Source: Planctomycetaceae bacterium (lineage in GTDB: Bacteria > Planctomycetota > Planctomycetia > Planctomycetales > Planctomycetaceae). From it: a stretch of DNA of 44,472 nt. Both the position numbers and the translations under genes were made by a program. The stretch's first letter is position 1. Every line of letters starts with the position of its first letter. Positions 25,874 through 33,153 of the stretch are shown one piece after another. The DNA lies in the NCBI GenBank assembly GCA_014762625.1, contig JABURQ010000110.1, positions 1-44,472 on the forward strand, given 5' to 3'. The notes beneath the pieces were generated by a model. The model saw nothing but the letters and a program-made list of their open reading frames with translations, ran no database searches and had not been told where the DNA came from.

Positions 25874-26836
25874 CTAGTGTGAGGGAGTGAGGAGTTCGAG
25901 GATTTGTGAGTGGGAGGTGACTAACCGGTCCGGTTTCAACCGTTCTCGTTTGAGGTCGGCCGAGGTGGCCCTGAGCGACAATCGGTCGAATGCCAGCAAA
26001 GCGGTCTTCCATCCGCGTTGTTTGGCAAATTCGAGATCCCCCTTCAGTCGCGTCGAAACAACAAACACCTGATCGGGTCGAATGCCTCGTTTCGAGAACT
26101 GTTTCTCTGCTGTTTTATAAAAAGTTTGAGACGATTTGCGAAGCCCGAGCGAGTGAGAGAGTACGCACAAGGAAGAATCCAGAACCTCAGGCGAAAACGG
26201 CTTTCCTGTTTGTCGTTGAGCCGTCCAGCAAAAATGTGGGATCGAGAACCGCTCGGTCTCACCGAAAATCGCTTGACGCACTCCCGTTCGGTGCAACGCA
26301 TCCAGGGTTTTCAGAACTTCTGGGATAATCTCAACCCCTTGAAGGGAAAGATGATAGAAAAAACCGATGTGCTGAGCCAGACGGTCCCGATCGCCGTGAA
26401 TCGAACGGTCCCAACCATAGTCTTTCTTCAACAGACGTTCGAGAATCTTGGACCAGATCTGATGCAGACCAATCTGTGGAAGATCTCCCTTGGCACAACT
26501 TTGAGTCATTTGCAGACGGTCCAGCAGCTCACGATACTGGCTCATCAAATATCGCCACGGTGCTCCCGGTTTGCGGGTCATGCTTTGCCACATCGCAAAC
26601 TCTTCCAGCGTCTTCTCCAGGGCAATCTGCATCCGTAAGTCGTCATCAACGAAGAGCTTCAGCTCACCATCGCTGATGCGTACCAGCGTCCCGTAAAAAT
26701 CCCACAACACGACTTCAATACCGGGGATCGGTTGCAGGCTGCTCTGAGCCGGGACGGATTCAAGAGGTGGCGGCTGCGGCCATTTGAGCGGTTTTTCGTG
26801 CAGCCAGTCAAAATATTCGGGCCAGGTCGATGACAT
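25874..26836 (-). CDS. HAD-superfamily hydrolase
   Basis: The 320-residue protein has HAD motif I as VVLWDFYGTLV (about 43-53), in which Asp47 is the nucleophile and the usual second Asp is Tyr, as in some HAD branches. Motif III/IV appear in DQVFVVSTRLKGDLEFAKQRGWKTALLAFDR near 263-293, where the usual acidic pair GDxxxND/DD is replaced by STRLKGDLE. A large helical cap (about 60-200) lies between. The enzyme is expected to be a cytoplasmic phosphatase of the dehalogenase-like branch; substrate unknown. It heads the leftward FabZ-like/trmB run and is divergent from the leuA leader. Confidence 0.75.
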   Translation of the reverse strand: MSSTWPEYFDWLHEKPLKWPQPPPLESVPAQSSLQPIPGIEVVLWDFYGTLVRISDGELKLFVDDDLRMQIALEKTLEEFAMWQSMTRKPGAPWRYLMSQYRELLDRLQMTQSCAKGDLPQIGLHQIWSKILERLLKKDYGWDRSIHGDRDRLAQHIGFFYHLSLQGVEIIPEVLKTLDALHRTGVRQAIFGETERFSIPHFCWTAQRQTGKPFSPEVLDSSLCVLSHSLGLRKSSQTFYKTAEKQFSKRGIRPDQVFVVSTRLKGDLEFAKQRGWKTALLAFDRLSLRATSADLKRERLKPDRLVTSHSQILELLTPSH

Positions 26837-26898
26837 AGGAATCGGACTTTTACCGGATCAGTTCGAGGCAGTGACGTGATGCGGAAGCAGGGGATGAC

Positions 26899-26927
26899 TT
26901 GACCCACACCGAACCCAGCGTTAAATT
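26899..26927 (+). promoter_or_regulatory. Predicted sigma-70 promoter of the leuA unit
   Basis: TTGACC (26899-26904) and TAAATT (26922-26927) are separated by exactly 17 nt. Transcription would start near 26934, about 21 nt before the leader peptide, which is the compact geometry expected of an attenuator. Confidence 0.65.
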
Positions 26928-26954
26928 TACTGTCTCAGCCCTTGAGTCTCAATT

Positions 26955-27017
26955 ATGCAATACCTCAATCTCCTTAGCCTCCTTCTACCGGGCCTGCTTC
27001 TTTGCGGGGGAGCTTAG
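26955..27017 (+). CDS. leuL: Leucine-rich leader peptide of the leuA attenuator
   Basis: A 20-codon open frame, ATG to TAG, encodes MQYLNLLSLLL followed by PGLLLCGGA. Nine of its 20 residues are leucine, in runs at positions 4, 6-7, 9-11 and 14-16, using CTC, CTT, CTA and CTG codons. It sits about 21 nt after a predicted promoter and 122 nt before leuA. Its stop codon lies inside the antiterminator arm CTTAGGGT (27013-27020). The ribosome site is weak (GAG about 8 nt upstream). By analogy with enterobacterial leuL it would sense charged tRNA-Leu: stalling at leucine codons would let the antiterminator form. The name is by function, not by sequence similarity. Confidence 0.8.
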   Translation: MQYLNLLSLLLPGLLLCGGA

Positions 27018-27089
27018 GGTTTGCACTGAGATCATTCATCACGAATCATCAGCACCCTGAGGTCTCTCATCAGACTTCAGGGTTTTTTT
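27013..27089 (+). promoter_or_regulatory. Attenuator: mutually exclusive antiterminator and terminator before leuA
   Basis: Terminator: CCCTGAGGTCT (27055-27065) pairs with AGACTTCAGGG (27072-27082), one G-U, 6-nt loop, followed by seven T (27083-27089). Antiterminator: CTTAGGGT (27013-27020) can pair with ACCCTGAG (27054-27061), 8 bp with one G-U, which removes the left half of the terminator stem. A ribosome at the leader stop codon (27015-27017) would cover the antiterminator arm; one stalled on earlier leucine codons would leave it free. The terminator lies 50 nt before the leuA ATG. Confidence 0.85.
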
Positions 27090-27138
27090 ATGAATTCACG
27101 TTTCAAACTTTATTCGCGTTAGAACTTAGGTCGCCACG

Positions 27139-28698
27139 ATGTCCACCAACAACGATACCTTGATCATTTTCGACACGACGCTTCGCGACGGGGAGCAATC
27201 TCCCGGTTGCAGCATGAATACCGACGAGAAGATTGAAGTCGCCAAAGCGCTCGTGGAACTCGGGGTCGATATCATCGAAGCGGGATTCCCGATCGCGTCC
27301 CCCGGCGATTTTGAAGCGGTGCAGCGAATCGCCCGCGAATGCGGCGCGCAATCCACGATTTGCGGTCTGGCTCGAAGTCGCAAAGACGACATCGATCGGG
27401 CTCGCGACGCGCTGGTCGATGCCGAGAAAAAACGGATCCACGTCTTCCTGGCCACCAGTTCGATTCACCGCGAACATAAGCTGGGGATGGATAAGGAACA
27501 GATCGTCAACACCGCCGTCGAAATGGTGTCACGGGCCAAAGAATACTGCGACGATATCGAATTCTCCCCGGAAGACGCCGCTCGGACCGAGTTGGATTTC
27601 CTGTGTGAAGTGGTTGAAAAGACGATTGCCGCCGGAGCAACCACCGTCAATATCCCCGACACTGTCGGCTATGCGACCCCGTCGCATTACTACCACGTCA
27701 TCTCCACACTCAAAAAAGAAGTTCCCAACATCGATCAGGCCATCATCAGCACGCACTGCCATAACGATCTGGGACTCGCCGTCGCCAATAGTCTCGCCGC
27801 CGTCGAAGCGGGAGCCCGCCAAGTCGAATGTACCATCAACGGCCTGGGAGAACGGGCCGGGAATGCGGCGTTGGAGGAAATCGTGATGGCGTTGCGGACG
27901 CGTCACGACTACTACGGCATCAATACCAACATCAACACCCAGCGTCTGTATCCGGTCAGCCATCTGGTTTCCCGCATCACGGGCATGAAAGTCCAACGGA
28001 ACAAGGCGATCGTCGGGCAAAACGCATTCGCTCACGAAGCTGGCATCCATCAGCACGGGATGCTCAAGGAACGGACCACTTACGAAATCATGCGTCCGCA
28101 GGACATCGGTCTCACCGGCACCAACCTCGTACTGGGAAAGCATAGCGGACGACACGCCTTCCGCGATCGCGTCGAACAGCTCGGATACAACATGGACGCA
28201 GATACGTTCCAGAAAGTGTTTGAAGCGTTCATCGTACTCGCCGACAAGAAAAAAGAGGTTTTCGACTCCGACATCACGGCCCTCATCGAATCCCAGAAAA
28301 TTGATTTCGAGGAGCATTGGAAACTCAACAATTTTCACACTTCCGCGGGAACCGGCATGATCCCGACCGCTACCGTGGAATTGCAACATGACAAAGACGA
28401 ACCGGTCTCCGACGCCGCCACGGGAGACGGTCCGGTCGATGCCGCCTTTAAGGCCATCGAGCGAATCGTGGGGATCGAAGCGCGTCTGGAAGATTACGAT
28501 GTGCGGAGCATCTCCAGCGGAAAAGACGCTCAGGGGGAAGTGCTGGTGCAGATCGATTATCTCGGTCGTAAATACCACGGCCGAGCCGTCAGTACCGACA
28601 TCATCGAAGCCTCAACCCGAGCCTATTTACACGCCATCAATCGCGCCTGGTCCGATCGCGGATCCCAAACTCCCGAGAAAGAGAAAGCCAACCTGTAG
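27139..28698 (+). CDS. leuA: 2-isopropylmalate synthase
   Basis: LeuA condenses acetyl-CoA with 2-oxoisovalerate, the first committed step to leucine. The 519-residue protein has the DRE-TIM barrel signature [13 protein letters not shown] at 11-23, then [34 protein letters not shown] with the metal-binding Hx[21 protein letters not shown], the linker with [15 protein letters not shown], and a C-terminal regulatory domain (about 390-519) that in the family binds leucine for feedback inhibition. So the enzyme is probably controlled by leucine twice: allosterically and through the upstream attenuator. TTAGG lies about 10 nt before the ATG. It is followed at 27 nt by a redoxin-like gene. Confidence 0.97.
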   Translation: MSTNNDTLIIFDTTLRDGEQSPGCSMNTDEKIEVAKALVELGVDIIEAGFPIASPGDFEAVQRIARECGAQSTICGLARSRKDDIDRARDALVDAEKKRIHVFLATSSIHREHKLGMDKEQIVNTAVEMVSRAKEYCDDIEFSPEDAARTELDFLCEVVEKTIAAGATTVNIPDTVGYATPSHYYHVISTLKKEVPNIDQAIISTHCHNDLGLAVANSLAAVEAGARQVECTINGLGERAGNAALEEIVMALRTRHDYYGINTNINTQRLYPVSHLVSRITGMKVQRNKAIVGQNAFAHEAGIHQHGMLKERTTYEIMRPQDIGLTGTNLVLGKHSGRHAFRDRVEQLGYNMDADTFQKVFEAFIVLADKKKEVFDSDITALIESQKIDFEEHWKLNNFHTSAGTGMIPTATVELQHDKDEPVSDAATGDGPVDAAFKAIERIVGIEARLEDYDVRSISSGKDAQGEVLVQIDYLGRKYHGRAVSTDIIEASTRAYLHAINRAWSDRGSQTPEKEKANL

Positions 28699-28725
28699 TG
28701 GGCAAGCTGTCTATAGTAGAGAGAC

Positions 28726-29328
28726 ATGGATAAACGTCTTTACGTCATTCTGTTCGCCGGCGTCCTGATCGCGGGAGTGTGTGTCTGGAAAGTCACCCGC
28801 ACCTATCCTCCGCAGCCGCGAGCCGAAGATTTAATTTTCAAACAGCCCGCGCCTCAAATTCCGCCTCTCTACAATCAGGAATCCAAAATGGTGCGGTTTG
28901 ATGCCTATCTTTCTAGGCACGACATTTTCGTGGTCTTTTACGACGGCACGGACGGCGTTCAGAATTCCGACATTATGCAGTTCCTCAAACAGCGGGAAGA
29001 ACAACTCGACCGCCAAGGAGCGAAAGTTTTCGGCATCAGCGGAGCCTTGCCGCAGCAAAACATCGGCACTACGGAAGTGATCGAACAGGATGGGAAACGC
29101 ATCAACAAAAGAAACACGTTCCCGTTTCCCCTGCTGACCGATCTCGGGTTCGCCGTCCACCAGAACTGGGGACGATACGACCCCGACAGCAACCAACCGC
29201 TGCCCGGTCTGTTCTTCGTCGATCGCGCCGGCAACGTCGATTTCAAAAACCGCAAACCGTTACCCATCGAACACCCGCGAGAATTTATCCGCGATTACCT
29301 GGGAGAAACTCGTGACAACCAGTCCTGA
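28726..29328 (+). CDS. Membrane-anchored redoxin-like protein lacking catalytic cysteines
   Basis: The 200-residue protein has one N-terminal membrane helix (about 5-21) and an extracytoplasmic domain resembling AhpC/TSA peroxiredoxins: RHDIFVVFYDGTDGVQNSD, then EQLDRQGAKVFGISGALPQQN, TFPFPLLTDLGFAVHQNWG and LPGLFFVDRAGNVDF. In active peroxiredoxins the segment after the first strand holds the peroxidatic Cys; here it reads DGTDGVQNSD, and the only Cys in the protein lies in the membrane helix (residue 19). Peroxidase activity by the usual chemistry is therefore excluded. It is the second gene behind the leuA attenuator and overlaps the next gene by 17 nt. A binding or structural role is possible; function unknown. 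Confidence 0.72.
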   Translation: MDKRLYVILFAGVLIAGVCVWKVTRTYPPQPRAEDLIFKQPAPQIPPLYNQESKMVRFDAYLSRHDIFVVFYDGTDGVQNSDIMQFLKQREEQLDRQGAKVFGISGALPQQNIGTTEVIEQDGKRINKRNTFPFPLLTDLGFAVHQNWGRYDPDSNQPLPGLFFVDRAGNVDFKNRKPLPIEHPREFIRDYLGETRDNQS

Positions 29329-29749
29329 TACCAAAACGCCGCGCCTGATTTCCGGAAAAGTTGTCATCCTCGGGATGTTTGCGTTTGCCGCCTGCATGAC
29401 GGCGTTCATGTGGTTCTACTGGAAATTGAATCTGGCACCGTTTCTGCCCCTGCAACAGGCGATCGTCGCCAACGAAGAACTTGAGGAAAGCCGCCCGGTC
29501 GTGGAAGGAGGACGACGCAAAGGGCAAGCCGACGCTCCCAATACCCTCCGCGTCACCATGAAAGTCGATTACGATCCGAACGAGAATCCGGCTCGCATCG
29601 ACGAGCTCGAACAAACGATCCTCGAACTCGCAAAAAAATCGCTTCCGCAATTTCAAGAATACGATCAACTGGAGTTAAACGTCTATTGGCCCAAGCAGGA
29701 GACGGAACTGGCTCCGATCTCCGTGCAACGCGTGATTCAATTAAAATGA
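29312..29749 (+). CDS. Single-pass membrane protein, unknown function
   Basis: The 145-residue protein starts with GTG, has one membrane helix (about 18-38, VVILGMFAFAACMTAFMWFYW), and an extracytoplasmic part with VEGGRRKGQADAPNTLRVTMKVDYDPNENPARIDELEQTILELAKKS and a short beta-rich end. The later segment, with one pair of strands around a helix, could be a small alpha/beta fold. The start lies inside the end of the redoxin-like gene (17-nt overlap), so the two are coupled. The aminotransferase gene follows after 28 nt. I do not recognise a family. Confidence 0.65.
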   Translation: MTTSPDTKTPRLISGKVVILGMFAFAACMTAFMWFYWKLNLAPFLPLQQAIVANEELEESRPVVEGGRRKGQADAPNTLRVTMKVDYDPNENPARIDELEQTILELAKKSLPQFQEYDQLELNVYWPKQETELAPISVQRVIQLK

Positions 29750-29777
29750 ACTTCCTTGCTGCCGACGGAATCCTCTC

Positions 29778-31061
29778 ATGAATAGTCCGACTCACATCCC
29801 CGGCGTTCAATTCAGTAATCGCACACGCTGGGCCTCGCGCGGAGCCATCAGTTTCCTCATGCAGCAGGGAGTCGAAAACCCGGGCGTTCTTTCGCTCGCC
29901 GCCGGGTTGGTCGATCCCGATACCCTGCCGGTCGAACTGGCTCAGGAACAGCTCTCCGAACTGCTCGCCGACGACGCGCGAGCCCGGCAATGCCTCCAGT
30001 ACGGCACGACTCCCGGTTCGGAACATTTGCGAGGAGCGTTGGTGCCGTTTTTCGCGGAACTGGAAAACTCGACTCCCGAAGAACTCGATCTCCAGGCAGA
30101 GGATCTGGTCCTGACGACAGGCTCTCAGCAGTTGCTCTCGCTCGTTTGCGATGCGTTGTTCGATCCGGGGGATATCTGTCTCGTCGCCGCTCCGACCTAC
30201 TTTGTCTTTCTCGGAGCATTGGAAGCGGTCGGAGCCCGCACCATTTCCGTCAACACCGACGAACAAGGGATGTGTCCCGACGCGCTGAATCAGACTCTGG
30301 CCGACCTCGAAGAAGAGGGCGAACTCGGGCGGGTCAAATTGATCTATCTGGTCAGCTACTACGAAAACCCGAGCGGCGTCAGTCTGGCGACAGAGCGACG
30401 AAAGCAGATCGTGGAACTCTCCAAAAAATGGTCCAAGTCGCAGCGATTGATGATTCTGGAAGACGCCGCCTATCGCGAACTGCAATACGACGGCGAAGTT
30501 TATCCCTCCCTCTGGAGCTTCGATACGGATCGTCAGAATGTGATCTATACGCAAACGTTTTCCAAAAGTTTCTCACCCGGCGTGCGCGTCGGTTTCGGGA
30601 TTCTTCCCGACGATCTGAAAAAACCGATTTCCGACCTGAAAGGGAATGATGACTTCGGCTCCGCTCACCTCAATCAGCGACTGATGGCACAGGTTCTCGG
30701 AACGGGACACTACCGCGACCATGTGGAACGGGTCAAAGCCTCCTACACCGCAAAACGAGATGCGATGCTCGCCGCCGCGGAAAACTATTTCTCGGATCTG
30801 GAGGGCGTTACCTGGCAACACCCGCACGGAGGACTCTACGTCTGGATGAGCCTGCCCGAGTCGATTCCAACCGGTTTCGATTCACCGTTGTTTGAAACCG
30901 CCGTCCAGAAACACAAAGTGATGTACGTGCCGGGCGAACTCTGTTTTGCCGGCGATGCCGTCGAACGAAACCACATGCGGCTCAGTTACGGCGTTCTGAC
31001 GCCGGAGCGAATCGGTGAAGGGATGAAAAGCTTGTCCCACGCCATCCGCGAATTTTTGTAA
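29778..31061 (+). CDS. Fold-type I PLP-dependent aminotransferase
   Basis: The 427-residue protein belongs to the class I/II aminotransferases of the MocR/LysN-like (2-aminoadipate transaminase) branch. Landmarks are ISFLMQQGVENPGVLSLAAGLVDPDTLP near the start, YGTTPGSEHLRGALVPFF, TTGSQQLLSLVCDALFDPGD for cofactor binding, YLVSYYENPSGVSL, EDAAYRELQYDG and the cofactor Lys263 in TFSKSFSPGVRVGF. LysN-type enzymes are broad and several accept leucine and 2-oxoisocaproate. The gene is the fourth behind the leucine attenuator, which makes a part in leucine or related keto-acid transamination a reasonable inference, not a demonstrated one. It converges with the photolyase gene (22 nt) and no terminator was seen between them. 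Confidence 0.88.
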   Translation: MNSPTHIPGVQFSNRTRWASRGAISFLMQQGVENPGVLSLAAGLVDPDTLPVELAQEQLSELLADDARARQCLQYGTTPGSEHLRGALVPFFAELENSTPEELDLQAEDLVLTTGSQQLLSLVCDALFDPGDICLVAAPTYFVFLGALEAVGARTISVNTDEQGMCPDALNQTLADLEEEGELGRVKLIYLVSYYENPSGVSLATERRKQIVELSKKWSKSQRLMILEDAAYRELQYDGEVYPSLWSFDTDRQNVIYTQTFSKSFSPGVRVGFGILPDDLKKPISDLKGNDDFGSAHLNQRLMAQVLGTGHYRDHVERVKASYTAKRDAMLAAAENYFSDLEGVTWQHPHGGLYVWMSLPESIPTGFDSPLFETAVQKHKVMYVPGELCFAGDAVERNHMRLSYGVLTPERIGEGMKSLSHAIREFL

Positions 31062-31083
31062 ATCCCGCGGACGTGACGCAACG

Positions 31084-32487
31084 CTACCCCTTGATGACTT
31101 CGTAAGCCGAGAGGGCAATTTCTCGCGCCTCGCCGTGATCGACGATCGGCTCGGGATACCCTTCCACTCCGTCAACTTTCCAAGGTTCGTACAAAGTCTT
31201 CCCGTCCAGTTCCGCCAGTTCCGGGCAGTAGTGGCGAATGTAGTCGCCGTTCGGATCGAACTTCGCCGCCTGTGTCGTTGGATTGAAGACCCGGAAATAG
31301 GGAGCTGCGTCCGCTCCACAACCCGCCGTCCATTGCCAGCCGAGCGTGTTGTTGGCGAGGTCGGCATCCACCAGCGTATCCCAGAACCAGGCCGCTCCTT
31401 CCTTCCAACTGATTCGCAAATCCTTACATAGGAACGACGCCACAATCATCCGCACCCGATTGTGCATCCAGCCGGTCTGCCACAACTCACGCATCCCGGC
31501 ATCCACCATCGGATACCCGGTTTGCCCCTGTTGCCATTTTTGGAGAGCCTGTTGATCCGATTCCCAGGGGAACTCCGAAAACCGTTCCCGCAGCGGTTCA
31601 TCAACGGTTCGCGGGAAATGGTAGAGCAGATGATGAGCGAACTCCCGCCAGCCGAGTTCGCTGAGATACACGTCGCCCGATTTCCGTAAGACGCCGTTCT
31701 CCCCCGCGCGTTCGTTTGCCTGGCGATACACTTCCCGAATACTGATCTCGCCGAAATGCAGATGAGGAGAAAGACGCGACGAACCTCGTAAGTCGGGACG
31801 ATTACGATCTTCTTTGTAGCCCGAGATGCGCGCATCGAGAAAATCCGCCAGTTCCTCCCAGGCTCCCGAGGTGCCGGGAGTCCACGCCTCTCGTAGTCCT
31901 TCATCCCAGGAAATGGTCGGCAGGAGGTCGAGTTCCCGCAGGTCGTCCGATGCGGGCCAGGTTTCCGGCGTTTTCAGATGCGACGGACACTCCCACTTCT
32001 CGCCGATCTCGATCAACGGTTGACTGGCTTTCCAGAATGGCGTGAAGACCTGATACGGCTTGTCCTGTTTGGTGCTGACCTCCCAGGGCTCGATCAATAA
32101 TGCGCCGTTGAACGATTCGGCGCGAACGCCGCGCTCTTTCAGCCGGGATTTCACCCGTTCGTCTCGCTGAATCACTGCGGGTTCGTAGCGCCGGTTCCAG
32201 AAGACCGCGGAAACATCGTGTTTCTCGATCAGTTCGTCGAGAATGTCGGACGTCGATCCCTGACGAAGAATCAGACGACTGCCGCGCGATTCGAGTTCCT
32301 GCCCCAGACTTTCCAGCGAATGATGCAACCACCACCGAGAAGCCGCGCCGGGTTGCCAGGGCGCTTCTTCGTCGGGAGCCCAAATAAAAAGAGGAATGAT
32401 GGGATTCCCCAACTCCACCGCCGCTTGTAAGGCAGGCTGTTCGTCGAGCCGCAGATCGCGACGTAGCCAGACAATCGTCTTCGACAT
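31084..32487 (-). CDS. phrB: Deoxyribodipyrimidine photolyase, class I
   Basis: The enzyme uses reduced FAD and blue light to split cyclobutane pyrimidine dimers. The 467-residue protein opens with IVWLRRDLRLDEQPAL, has the antenna domain (about 1-130), and the FAD domain with SRLSPHLHFGEISIREVYRQ, WREFAHHLLYHFP, TGYPMVDAGMRELWQTGWMHNRVRMIVASFLCKDL and the closing DADLANNTLGWQWTAGCGADAAPYFRVFNP, all class I hallmarks. It lies 59 nt downstream of a VOC gene on the same strand, and the pair is divergent from a CarH-like regulator. That arrangement is known from light-response loci where LitR/CarH controls photolyase. Confidence 0.95.
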   Translation of the reverse strand: MSKTIVWLRRDLRLDEQPALQAAVELGNPIIPLFIWAPDEEAPWQPGAASRWWLHHSLESLGQELESRGSRLILRQGSTSDILDELIEKHDVSAVFWNRRYEPAVIQRDERVKSRLKERGVRAESFNGALLIEPWEVSTKQDKPYQVFTPFWKASQPLIEIGEKWECPSHLKTPETWPASDDLRELDLLPTISWDEGLREAWTPGTSGAWEELADFLDARISGYKEDRNRPDLRGSSRLSPHLHFGEISIREVYRQANERAGENGVLRKSGDVYLSELGWREFAHHLLYHFPRTVDEPLRERFSEFPWESDQQALQKWQQGQTGYPMVDAGMRELWQTGWMHNRVRMIVASFLCKDLRISWKEGAAWFWDTLVDADLANNTLGWQWTAGCGADAAPYFRVFNPTTQAAKFDPNGDYIRHYCPELAELDGKTLYEPWKVDGVEGYPEPIVDHGEAREIALSAYEVIKG

Positions 32488-32546
32488 GAAATTCCCGTTT
32501 CGGTTGAGTTCTGGTTGTCTCGTACGGGAAATTTATAGAACCGCCT

Positions 32547-32876
32547 TCAAGCGGTTTGGATCGGCTCCATCATTTCCACAGGATTTTGAGCGGGATCGGA
32601 AACGTAGATGCTTCTCGTTCCGTCGCGGTGTGTTTTGAGTTCGCCGAACTCTTCCGCCCGCGGCGTCTCAAATCCGAGATGCGGCGGGTGCTGGCCGGGA
32701 GTCACCAGAGCCAGTTGGACGTTGGCAAATTGCAGCATCGCCCAGGTCTGATCCTGATAGACGACATCGCAGCGGAATTGCTCGCGATACCAGTTCACCA
32801 TCTCCTCGATGGAACTTTCGCCCACCGAGATCGCGATGTGATGCAGATTGTCAAATTCTTCGGGTGCTTCCGCCAT
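32547..32876 (-). CDS. VOC-fold (glyoxalase-like) protein
   Basis: The 109-residue protein has one vicinal-oxygen-chelate module: FDNLHHIAISVGESSIEEMVNWYREQF at the start, WAMLQFANVQLALVTPGQHPPHLGFE in the middle and SIYVSDPAQNPVEMMEP near the end, the usual beta-alpha-beta-beta-beta order. The first-strand His and the final Glu are the expected metal ligands. The substrate is unknown. The ATG at 32876 has GAGAA upstream; another ATG at 32891 has none. Just after the stop, AACCGC pairs with GCGGTT over a 6-nt loop. It is upstream of the photolyase gene on the same strand and may share its light-dependent control. Confidence 0.78.
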   Translation of the reverse strand: MAEAPEEFDNLHHIAISVGESSIEEMVNWYREQFRCDVVYQDQTWAMLQFANVQLALVTPGQHPPHLGFETPRAEEFGELKTHRDGTRSIYVSDPAQNPVEMMEPIQTA

Positions 32877-32952
32877 GGTTAGTTCTCGCATTCAAGCAGT
32901 TCGGTTTCTTATCTTAATTATTGACAACTACCGCCAGAAAAGAAAATGACCG

Positions 32953-32974
32953 GATAACCCCGTACGAGGTTATC
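32953..32974. promoter_or_regulatory. Near-perfect 22-bp palindrome between the CarH-like and VOC/photolyase genes
   Basis: Arms GATAACCCCGT and ACGAGGTTATC match at 10 of 11 positions. It lies in the divergent spacer between the regulator (start 33154) and the VOC/photolyase unit (start 32876). A further GATAAC half-site stands at 33001. It has no T-run, so an operator is more likely than a terminator. The protein that binds it is not known; the neighbouring MerR-like regulator is the first candidate. Confidence 0.6.
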
Positions 32975-33117
32975 TCGTTTGTTGAGAACACTTTACAAAA
33001 GATAACAAACTGAAGATTGTCGCTCAAAACGATGATTCGGGCGCGAGAGCACCGGATTTCGCGCGAAATCAATCGCTTGGCTTGGACAAAAAAAAGTGAA
33101 TGCCTACTATCTCTCAG

Positions 33118-33145
33118 ATGACATTACTCCAATCCTCACTATAAC
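33118..33145 (+). promoter_or_regulatory. Predicted promoter of the MerR/B12-like regulator, near-leaderless
   Basis: ATGACA (33118-33123) and TATAAC (33140-33145) are spaced by 16 nt, each 5/6 to consensus. The GTG start codon at 33154 is only 9 nt past the -10, so the transcript would be leaderless or nearly so. This fits the absence of a clear ribosome site. Confidence 0.5.
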
Positions 33146-33153
33146 TTAGACCA

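Noticed and set aside
25858-25910. GGAGTGAGGAG-type words near the HAD gene end, resembling the four-helix cassette arms
   Set aside because: They are part of the HAD coding end and its short spacer, lack an inverted partner, and match only loosely.
27529-28578. Minus-strand open frame inside leuA
   Set aside because: Antisense shadow of a well-defined LeuA; low-complexity repeats of Val, Gly and Asp are typical of such shadows.
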